From Tamlana crocina (GTDB taxonomy: Bacteria > Bacteroidota > Bacteroidia > Flavobacteriales > Flavobacteriaceae), in contig CP158972.1 of the NCBI GenBank assembly GCA_040429635.1, forward strand, positions 715,918 through 779,917: a stretch of DNA of 64,000 nucleotides, read 5' to 3'. The translations under genes and the position numbers were made by a program. Of this stretch, positions 17,371-24,572 are shown in pieces. Every line of letters starts with the position of its first letter. The stretch's first letter is position 1. A model generated the notes under the pieces. That model made no database searches, was not told the origin of the DNA, and saw only the letters and a list, made by a program, of their open reading frames with translations.

Positions 17371-19353
17371 ATGAATAATCAGTCACGAAGAAAATTTATT
17401 AAGCTAAGTGGTTTAACAACACTTGCAAGTGTTAGTGGTTTAGGCTTTACCTTGCTTAATTGTGAAAGTAATGATGAGGTTGAAATTGATGAAAATAACG
17501 ACTTAAATATTTCTGGTGTTTCAATTCCTTCGTCGTTAGATGTTAGCAGAGATGGACAAACCACATTAACAGGAAAAGGATTTAAAGTTGGAGATACCAT
17601 TGAGTTTGTATCTTCAACTACTTCACAGAGCTTTTCAGGAACAGTTGTTGAAGTTTCAGATAGCACATTCACCTTTGCGATTCCGTCTAATTTTGAATCA
17701 GGAAATTACGCTGTAAGTGTTTTGCGTAATACCAATAAACTATTGTTGGGTAATATTTTGTGTAATGTAATTGCGAATACCAATATTCCTGATGTTGCAG
17801 GCAAAAACATAAAAGGTGTGGTGTATTGCAATGGCGAAGGTATAGCTAATGTAACGGTTTCCGATGGTTACGAAGTAACTGTTACCGATGCAGAAGGGCG
17901 ATATTATTTAGCGTCACTTAAAAAAACCGGATTTGTTTTTATTTCCGTTCCAGGAAATTACGAAGTTACCAATGTTGGTAGCGCACCTCAGTTTTTTAAG
18001 CGCGTTAGCAACAGCACCGAAACGGTTGAACAAAAAGACTTCTCGCTCATTCAAGTGAATAACGATAATCATGTGGTGTTGTCTTTGGCCGATTGGCATT
18101 TGGCAAATAGAAATAACGATTTAGAGCAATTTACATCTAAAGTGTTGCCGGACATTAACAATACCATAGATAAATATTCCGCAAACGGAACAAAAGTTTA
18201 TGCGTTAACCTTGGGCGATTTAACTTGGGATGCGTATTGGTACAACAATAATTTCGGACTTAACGATTACGTGCCTTACATGAATAAAATAAATGCTCCG
18301 GTATTCAACTTAATCGGGAATCACGATAACGATCCTTATTATGCTAACGACTGGGAAGCCGAAAATAAATACCGCGATATTATTGGGCCAACGTACTATT
18401 CCTTCAACTTAGGAAAAGTGCATTATGTGGTATTGGATAGCGTGGAGTATATCAATTCTGGAGGTTCCCAAGGAACCGTAGGCAGCAGAAATTACAACGA
18501 GCGTTTAACCAACGATCAAATAGAATGGTTAAAAAAGGATTTGGCAACCATTACAGATAAAAGTACGCCAATTGTACTGGCAATGCATACACCATTGCAC
18601 AAACATCCGTCCTTAGATGCTAACGGAAGTCAGGTGAATACAACCGATTTGTTAAACGCAAGCACCTTAAAAAATGCATTGAGCGAATTTGCAACCGTTC
18701 ATGTTTTATCTGGGCATACACATGTTAATTTTTCGGTTGAAGAGCATAACATTATGGAGCATAACACAGCTGCATTGTGTGCAACGTGGTGGTGGACCGG
18801 TAGAAACGGTTATGCCGGTAATCATATTTGTAAAGATGGAAGCCCAGGCGGATATGGTATTTGGGAGATGAATAACCGCGATATAAAATGGCGTTTTAAA
18901 GGGATTGGTTATGATGAAGATTACCAGTTTAGAACTTACGATCTAAATAGTATTCATATTACAGCGGCCAATTACGCCCCAAATTCAAATGATACCGATT
19001 TAGCCGATTATGCCGATGTCTACGCCAGTCCAAGTGCAAACAACGATGTTTTAATAAACGTTTGGGGTTACGATTCGCAATGGCAAATTGAAGTTTTAGA
19101 AGGCAATACGCCCTTAGAAATTTCACGAGTAAGTGCTAAAGATCCGTTACATATTATTTCTTATGATGCTTTGCGTTTAAATGCAGGAGCAACCCCGACC
19201 AGTGCGTTTGTAACGAATAAAACGGCTCACTTTTTTAAAGTAACGGCAGCTACGCCAGATGCCACTTTAAGTATAAAAGTAACTGATAGATTTGGCAATG
19301 TTTACACCGAAAATATGGTGCGCCCCAAAGCGCTAACCTTAGATATGAAATAA
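17371..19353 (+). CDS. exported calcineurin-like phosphoesterase, multi-domain (Tat signal)
   Basis: A 660-aa enzyme. The N-terminus carries a Tat motif (SRRKFIK) and a possible lipobox ending at Cys31. Then an IPT/TIG-like module (about 46-133), a MetallophosN-type domain (about 146-205), the catalytic metallophosphatase domain (about 233-480) and a MetallophosC-type C-terminal domain (about 500-660). Metal ligands seen: D241-x-H243, GD283, GNH318D319, H406 and GH449TH451, a complete set. It should hydrolyse a phosphomono- or diester at the envelope. A Sec-exported paralogue follows 15 bp downstream. Confidence 0.88.
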   Translation: MNNQSRRKFIKLSGLTTLASVSGLGFTLLNCESNDEVEIDENNDLNISGVSIPSSLDVSRDGQTTLTGKGFKVGDTIEFVSSTTSQSFSGTVVEVSDSTFTFAIPSNFESGNYAVSVLRNTNKLLLGNILCNVIANTNIPDVAGKNIKGVVYCNGEGIANVTVSDGYEVTVTDAEGRYYLASLKKTGFVFISVPGNYEVTNVGSAPQFFKRVSNSTETVEQKDFSLIQVNNDNHVVLSLADWHLANRNNDLEQFTSKVLPDINNTIDKYSANGTKVYALTLGDLTWDAYWYNNNFGLNDYVPYMNKINAPVFNLIGNHDNDPYYANDWEAENKYRDIIGPTYYSFNLGKVHYVVLDSVEYINSGGSQGTVGSRNYNERLTNDQIEWLKKDLATITDKSTPIVLAMHTPLHKHPSLDANGSQVNTTDLLNASTLKNALSEFATVHVLSGHTHVNFSVEEHNIMEHNTAALCATWWWTGRNGYAGNHICKDGSPGGYGIWEMNNRDIKWRFKGIGYDEDYQFRTYDLNSIHITAANYAPNSNDTDLADYADVYASPSANNDVLINVWGYDSQWQIEVLEGNTPLEISRVSAKDPLHIISYDALRLNAGATPTSAFVTNKTAHFFKVTAATPDATLSIKVTDRFGNVYTENMVRPKALTLDMK

Positions 19354-19368
19354 AAAATATTAATAAAA

Positions 19369-20961
19369 ATGAAATCATTATACATAAAACAATCGTTAAC
19401 GCTAGTACTTTTTGCAACTATAAGTTTTCAAGCTTTAGCACAAGAAAAAGTAGCTGGTTATGTGTTTAGCGATGCCAATAAAAATGGCAAAAAAGAGTCG
19501 AGAGAAAAAGGAATTGCTAATGTTGCCGTAACAAACGGCGTTGATGTTGTGCTTACCGATAAAAAAGGAAAGTACGAATTGCCTTTGGGAGACGATAACA
19601 TCATTTCTGTGATAAAACCAAGTGACTATGCCGTTGCATCAAACACCGATAATTTACCACAGTTTTTTTATAATCATAAACCAAAAGGATCGCCAAAATT
19701 AAAATTCAAAGGTGTTGAAGCAACGGGCAAATTACCGCGACTGCTTAATTTTCCTTTAATGCCTTCCGAAGAAAAAGACGTTTTTACCGCCTTGATTTTT
19801 GGCGATCCACAACCATATACACAAGAAGAGGTTGACTATTTCGCAAAAGGCGTTGTAGAAGAAGTGGCCAATATTGAAAATGTGCCGTTCGGTTTAAGTC
19901 TTGGCGATTTGGTTGGAAATGATTTGGACTTGTTCAATCCGTACATTCAAGCGACAAAAAAAGCAGGAATACCTTGGTATAACGTGTTGGGCAACCACGA
20001 TATTAATTTTGATGCCAAAACCGATGAGCTTTCCGATGAAACTTATGAAGCGCATTTTGGGCCTGCAAATTATGCTTTCAATTACGGTAAAGTACACTTT
20101 ATTGTTTTGGATGATGTGCTGTATCCCGATCCGCGAAACGAAACAAAATACTGGGGTGGTTTTAGGGAAGACCAGCTTCAGTTTATTGAAAACGATTTAA
20201 AACACGTTGCCAAAGATTATTTAATTGTGTTGGCCATGCATATTCCATTGAGCGAACCCGTAAACGAAGATACGTTTAGAGATGAAGACCGTAAACGATT
20301 GTTCGACTTACTGAAACCGTTCCAAAATACGTTGTCGTTATCGGCGCACACACATATACAACGTCAAGATTTCTTTACAAAAAGCGACGGTTGGCACCAA
20401 GAAAAACCCCACCATCATTACAATGTAGGCACAACAAGTGGCGATTGGTATTCGGGCAGATTGGATGAAAATAAAATTCCTGTTTCAACCATGCGCGACG
20501 GCACGCCAAAAGGTTATGCGTTTATAAACTTTAACGGTAATTCGTATAGTATAGATTATAAAGTGGCGGGGAAACCAAAGACCTATCAAATGGAAATTTT
20601 CGCTCCCAAAGTAGTCGCAAAAGCCAAACGAACCAAGTCGGGTATTTATGTGAATTTTTTCATGGGAAGCCAAAACGATGAGGTGCTATACCGTATTGAT
20701 AATGGCGATTGGAAAACCATGGAATACGTTAATGAAGTTGATCCATCGTATGTTTCCCAAATAATTAATTGGGATGAATCTGAAACTTTAATACCAGGCA
20801 AGCGTGGTTCAAACCCAATTGATAGTACACATTTATGGCGAGGGAAGGTGCTTTCAAATCTCGAAGCGGGTGTGCATACCATAGAAGTAAAAGCAAAAGA
20901 TATGTTTGGCAAAGAACATTTTGCCAGTAAAAAGTATCGGGTTGAAGAACCTAAATTTTAA
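19369..20961 (+). CDS. exported calcineurin-like phosphoesterase with MetallophosN/C domains
   Basis: A 530-aa protein with a Sec signal peptide (residues 1-25, QALAQ). Domains in order: MetallophosN-type (about 27-110, VAGYVFSDANKNGKKE), catalytic metallophosphatase (about 138-360) and MetallophosC-type (about 365-525). Metal ligands: FGD146PQ148 (Gln replaces the usual His, as I recall for this subfamily), GD180, GNH210D, H291 and AH327TH329 (Ala for Gly). It is a paralogue of the preceding gene without the IPT-like module and with a different export route. It is expected to act in the periplasm on phosphoester products released at the surface. Confidence 0.9.
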   Translation: MKSLYIKQSLTLVLFATISFQALAQEKVAGYVFSDANKNGKKESREKGIANVAVTNGVDVVLTDKKGKYELPLGDDNIISVIKPSDYAVASNTDNLPQFFYNHKPKGSPKLKFKGVEATGKLPRLLNFPLMPSEEKDVFTALIFGDPQPYTQEEVDYFAKGVVEEVANIENVPFGLSLGDLVGNDLDLFNPYIQATKKAGIPWYNVLGNHDINFDAKTDELSDETYEAHFGPANYAFNYGKVHFIVLDDVLYPDPRNETKYWGGFREDQLQFIENDLKHVAKDYLIVLAMHIPLSEPVNEDTFRDEDRKRLFDLLKPFQNTLSLSAHTHIQRQDFFTKSDGWHQEKPHHHYNVGTTSGDWYSGRLDENKIPVSTMRDGTPKGYAFINFNGNSYSIDYKVAGKPKTYQMEIFAPKVVAKAKRTKSGIYVNFFMGSQNDEVLYRIDNGDWKTMEYVNEVDPSYVSQIINWDESETLIPGKRGSNPIDSTHLWRGKVLSNLEAGVHTIEVKAKDMFGKEHFASKKYRVEEPKF

Positions 20962-20979
20962 AATAATAATTTAAATAAA

Positions 20980-21909
20980 ATGAAGTATTTAAAGTTCTTG
21001 CTACTGTTTGTAGTGATTTTAGGATGCAAAGAACAGGCTAAAACCTCAATCCAAAAAGAAGAAAAGGCTGAAGCGAAACGAGTTCAGGTACAGGGTCACA
21101 GGGGTGAACGTGGGCACAGCCCCGAAAATACCATTGTTGGCTTTAAAAATGCCATCTTAAAAGGCGTGGATGTTATTGAATTGGATGTAGTGGTTTCAAA
21201 AGATAATCAAGTGGTTGTTTCCCACGAGCCTTACATGTCATCACTATATGTGTTGGCCCCAACGGGCGACAGTATTTCTAAGGCCGAAGAAAAGCAGTTT
21301 AATCTGTATAAAATGACGTATGATAGTATTAAAACCTTTGAAGTTGGACTAAAAGGCAATGTTAAATTTCCTCAGCAAAAGCGAATTTCAGCATACAAAC
21401 CTTTGTTGTCTGAAGTTATTGACAGCGTAGAAACCTTTTTGAAAAAACGACAATTACCAGCTGTTGGGTACAATATCGAAATTAAATCGGTGCCATCGCA
21501 ATATGGAGAATATCAGCCGCAACCCGATAAAATGGTCGAGCTTGTTATGCAGGTTTTAAATAGCAAAGCCATAGCAGGACAATGGAATATTCAATCTTTC
21601 GACCCAGCAATTCTCAACGAAATGCATAAATCTTATCCAGAGGTTGAATTGGCCTATTTGGTAAGTAAAGGAGGTGTTGAAGATAATTTGAAACTATTGA
21701 ATTTTACACCCCCAATTTATAGTCCTAACTATAAATTAGTAAAAAACAAAGCATTTATAGATTCTGTAAAAGCAAAACAAATGAAATTGATACCATGGAC
21801 CGTAAATGATTCTTTAGCGATAAAGGAGCAAATTGATTTGGGTGTAGATGGCATCATAACAGATTATCCTGAAAAAGTAATATTGCAAAACAAAAGAATA
21901 AAGAGTTGA
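20980..21909 (+). CDS. glycerophosphodiester phosphodiesterase lipoprotein
   Basis: A 309-aa lipoprotein (lipobox VILGC, Cys16) with a TIM-barrel GDPD domain. The catalytic signature is present: GH40RG, SPEN (48-51), IE67LD69, and H82 in VSHEP. Later barrel motifs are YNIEIKS and IPWTVND, with GVDGIITDYPE at the end. GDPDs cleave glycerophosphodiesters into an alcohol and glycerol-3-phosphate. As last gene of the Sus-like operon, 18 bp after the phosphoesterase and before a strong terminator, it indicates the imported or surface-processed substrate contains glycerophosphodiester-like bonds. Confidence 0.92.
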   Translation: MKYLKFLLLFVVILGCKEQAKTSIQKEEKAEAKRVQVQGHRGERGHSPENTIVGFKNAILKGVDVIELDVVVSKDNQVVVSHEPYMSSLYVLAPTGDSISKAEEKQFNLYKMTYDSIKTFEVGLKGNVKFPQQKRISAYKPLLSEVIDSVETFLKKRQLPAVGYNIEIKSVPSQYGEYQPQPDKMVELVMQVLNSKAIAGQWNIQSFDPAILNEMHKSYPEVELAYLVSKGGVEDNLKLLNFTPPIYSPNYKLVKNKAFIDSVKAKQMKLIPWTVNDSLAIKEQIDLGVDGIITDYPEKVILQNKRIKS

Positions 21910-21948
21910 TTGAAGATTGAGTTTTTTTAGTTAGTTTTTGTTTGAAGG

Positions 21949-21974
21949 GCACAGTTTTTTAACTGTGCTTTTTT
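21949..21974 (+). terminator. terminator closing the phosphoester Sus-like operon
   Basis: GCACAGTT and AACTGTGC form a perfect 8-bp stem with a T-rich loop, followed by six T. It lies 40 bp after the GDPD stop and 17 bp before the convergent murI stop. Confidence 0.88.
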
Positions 21975-21990
21975 GTGCTCTAAAATGAAA

Positions 21991-22770
21991 TTAAAAATCT
22001 AGAATTTTAACCTTGAATTTTTTAGAAAGTAGCGATTGCATGATTTGTGGATTGCCGTTAGTGAAGAACTGTAAATTAGGCTGGGTTGTTGAAAGGTTCA
22101 ATAATTCGAGTTTTTCCAAAACGGCTTTGGTCTGTTTGGCTACGGCTTGCCCAGAATCGATTATTTTTACATGCTTAGGCAACAAATCGATAAGAATGGG
22201 GATTAAATAGGGGTAGTGCGTACAGCCCAATACCAAGTAATCGATGTTAGCATCAATCATTGGTTGTAAATAGAGTTTTAAAAGCGTTTTCATTTCCTCT
22301 GAATGCAATTGTCCGCTTTCAATCAACTCCACAATACCATCGCCAATTTGTTCCAAAACGGTAACGTTTTTGGCAAATAATAATGAGGTCTTATGGAAGA
22401 GTTCGCTGCTCAGGGTGCCTTCGGTAGCTAAGATGCCTACGGCATGGGTTTGTGTTTGCAGGGCGGCCGGTTTAATAGCTGGCTCGATACCAATAAACGG
22501 AACATTATAGTTTTTCCGCAAATAATCAATAGCATTGGTCGTGGCGGTATTGCAGGCCACTACAATTATTTTACAACCTTGATTGATTAAATATTCGGTG
22601 TTTTTTATACTGAGTTCCGTGATGGCCTTTTTGCCTTTGGGGCCGTAGGGAGCATTTTTGCTATCGGCTAAATAAATAGAATTTTCATATGGCATTAGCG
22701 CATGTATTTCTTTCCAGATGGAAGTGCCGCCAACACCGGAATCAAAAATACCAATAGGTTGTTCGCTCAT
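21991..22770 (-). CDS. murI: glutamate racemase
   Basis: A 259-aa cytosolic enzyme that makes D-glutamate for peptidoglycan. Both catalytic cysteines are present in ACNTATTNA and LGCTHYPYL, and the N-terminal IGIFDSGVGGTS block holds the conserved Asp/Ser. I start at ATG 22770; the frame stays open 123 bases further upstream, but that would run through the terminator and into the ompH gene. It is last in the uppS-bamA-ompH-ompH series yet separated from ompH by a terminator hairpin, so it may have its own promoter. Confidence 0.95.
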   Translation of the reverse strand: MSEQPIGIFDSGVGGTSIWKEIHALMPYENSIYLADSKNAPYGPKGKKAITELSIKNTEYLINQGCKIIVVACNTATTNAIDYLRKNYNVPFIGIEPAIKPAALQTQTHAVGILATEGTLSSELFHKTSLLFAKNVTVLEQIGDGIVELIESGQLHSEEMKTLLKLYLQPMIDANIDYLVLGCTHYPYLIPILIDLLPKHVKIIDSGQAVAKQTKAVLEKLELLNLSTTQPNLQFFTNGNPQIMQSLLSKKFKVKILDF

Positions 22771-22784
22771 AGTTACACAAAAAT

Positions 22785-22815
22785 AAAAAAGCTGCCTTTT
22801 AAAAAGACAGCTTTT
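22785..22815 (-). terminator. terminator between ompH (skp-like) and murI
   Basis: On the minus strand AAAAGCTGTCTTTT pairs with AAAAGGCAGCTTTT (one G-U pair), followed by a T-rich run. It sits 15 bp before the murI start codon, so it should limit read-through from the ompH genes. Confidence 0.75.
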
Positions 22816-22837
22816 GAAATTTTTATTTCGACTGTTT

Positions 22838-23335
22838 TTAGATGCCCATTTTCTTTTTAACATCGGCAAGAATGTCTTTACCATCGGCAACAATTAAAGT
22901 CGCTCTATCCAAAACATATTCGTAACCTTGTTCTTTGGCCACTTCGTTAATAGCGTTCATGGCTTTTTCTTGGATAGGCTTAAACAATTCAGCTTCTTTT
23001 TGAGCTAAATCCTTTTGTGCATCAGCTCTAAATTGTTGGATGCGCTGTTGCTTTTCTTGAAGCTCTAATCCTCTTTTTTGGTTTTCTTCGTCGGTTTTGG
23101 TTCCTGCTTCAGATTCGTATTGCTTCACGGTGTTTTGGTACTCTGTGATAGACGCTTGAATATCGGTTTGGTAGGTTTTGCCTAAGGCCTCAATTTCGGC
23201 TTGTGCTGCCTTGGCTTCTGGCATGGCAGCAATCAATTCTTGCGTGTTTATATGGGCAACCTTTTGCGCTTGTGCAAAACTTACAGTTACGAGACATAAT
23301 GCGGTTGCTAATAATAGAGTTCTAAATTGTTTCAT
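22838..23335 (-). CDS. OmpH/Skp-family periplasmic chaperone
   Basis: A 165-aa protein with signal peptide (residues 1-23, SFAQAQ) and the Skp/OmpH layout: a short strand (VAHINTQELIAAMPEA), a long charged coiled coil (about 40-120), and a C-terminal part with INEVAKEQGYEYVLDRATLIVADGKDI. Skp-type trimers hold unfolded outer-membrane proteins in the periplasm. It is tandem with a longer OmpH paralogue and downstream of bamA, fitting a role in outer-membrane protein assembly. A terminator follows before murI. Confidence 0.92.
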   Translation of the reverse strand: MKQFRTLLLATALCLVTVSFAQAQKVAHINTQELIAAMPEAKAAQAEIEALGKTYQTDIQASITEYQNTVKQYESEAGTKTDEENQKRGLELQEKQQRIQQFRADAQKDLAQKEAELFKPIQEKAMNAINEVAKEQGYEYVLDRATLIVADGKDILADVKKKMGI

Positions 23336-23374
23336 TTTTAATTAATGTTAAGTGTGTTATAAATTTATTTTTGT

Positions 23375-24403
23375 TTAATTTTTTCTAGCATTTATAATGC
23401 TATCTCTTCGTCTTTGGCGTTCTTCTAATATTTTTTGTTTTCTTTCTTCAAGTTCTTTTTGGCGCGCAGCTCTTTCTGCTAGTTTGCGTTGTCTGTTTTT
23501 TTCAATCAGTTCGGCTTGTGTTTTTGGTGCCTCTTCTGTTTTTTCTGAAGCGGTTTCTGTTGACTTTGCACTGCTCTCTACTTCTTCAGATGGTTCATCA
23601 GTTTCGGTATTTGTGCCGTTTCTGGCATCTAATTTGGCTTGCTTAGCTTTTTCCCTTTCTTCCAATATTTTTTGGCGTTTTTCTTCAGCTTCTTTTTTCT
23701 TGGCTTCGCGTGCCGCAAGAATTTCCTGTCGGCGTTGTTCAACCGCATCGGCTCTGGCTTGCTTTTTTTCTTCCAGGGCTTTTTCGCGAGCGTCTAATTC
23801 TTCGTTTACTTCAGGAATCAATTCTTCTTGCTCGGCAGCTTTTCGCTCAGCCCGGTTTTGGGCTTGCGTACGTTTGGCGGTACGGGTAATGCTTCGTAAT
23901 ACCTGCTCGCTCAAATCGTACTGTTTTGCCGAAAATAGCATGGTGGCATCAGAAGATTTATCGAAAATAAAATCATACTTTCTGCCTTCTGCCAAATCTT
24001 GAACGGCTGCGAATATTTGATCTTGCACCGGCTGCATCAATTGTTTTTTCTGAATGAACAAATCGCCGTTGGGTCCAAATCGTTTTTGTTGATAATCCAA
24101 TATTTCGGCTTCTTCAAAATCGATATCTTCTTGGCGTTCTTCAATCAGTTCGGTGGTCAATAAGGCTTTTTCGTTATTTAAAGCATCGCGTTTTTGTTCT
24201 ACCGCAGCCAGTTTTTGTTGGATTTCGTTTTTCCACTTTTGGGCTTTGGCATTTAATTGTTGTGTGGCCTCTTGATATTCCGGAACATTCTCTAAAATGT
24301 ATTCAGTATCTATGTAAGCAATCCTTACCCCGCGCTGCGCGTTGAGGGAAGAGAGGCTAAGCATAGCGACTAATGTCAGTAAAAAAAGAACGTTGTTTTG
24401 CAT
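23375..24403 (-). CDS. long OmpH-family protein with charged helical tail
   Basis: A 342-aa protein starting at ATG 24403, giving a clean signal peptide (MQNNVLFLLTLVAML to SLNAQ); an alternative start ten codons upstream adds a basic leader. The N-terminal half (about 25-185) is a normal OmpH/Skp domain with IAYIDTEYILENVPEYQEA and YDFIFDKSSDATMLF. The C-terminal half (about 190-342) is extremely rich in Glu, Lys, Arg and Ala, e.g. EKRQKILEEREKAKQAKLDA, interrupted by an acidic Thr/Ser/Glu linker. It likely forms a long single alpha-helix or coiled coil. It is about twice the usual family length. Confidence 0.88.
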   Translation of the reverse strand: MQNNVLFLLTLVAMLSLSSLNAQRGVRIAYIDTEYILENVPEYQEATQQLNAKAQKWKNEIQQKLAAVEQKRDALNNEKALLTTELIEERQEDIDFEEAEILDYQQKRFGPNGDLFIQKKQLMQPVQDQIFAAVQDLAEGRKYDFIFDKSSDATMLFSAKQYDLSEQVLRSITRTAKRTQAQNRAERKAAEQEELIPEVNEELDAREKALEEKKQARADAVEQRRQEILAAREAKKKEAEEKRQKILEEREKAKQAKLDARNGTNTETDEPSEEVESSAKSTETASEKTEEAPKTQAELIEKNRQRKLAERAARQKELEERKQKILEERQRRRDSIINARKN

Positions 24404-24572
24404 CGGTTTAATTTTTTTAATTATGGATTGCAAATTCTAAATCAGGCAGATGGTTTGGCTGCCTTGTTGAATTCGGTCTTCAAAATTAACGAATTTTAAT
24501 CTTAAAAATTTTATTCTCGTGCAAATCATCATGGTGTAAATAGAAAATATCGTGCCAAAATAAATTAAGCGC

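Noticed and set aside
22771-22893. N-terminal extension of glutamate racemase
   Set aside because: It would cross a terminator and overlap the end of the ompH gene; homologous MurI proteins begin near the IGIFDSGVGG block.
23397-24002. A 201-aa open frame on the plus strand, Ser/Phe-rich
   Set aside because: It is antisense to the charged tail of the long OmpH gene; the Ser/Leu/Phe-rich translation is the expected mirror of GAA/AAG/CGT-rich codons.
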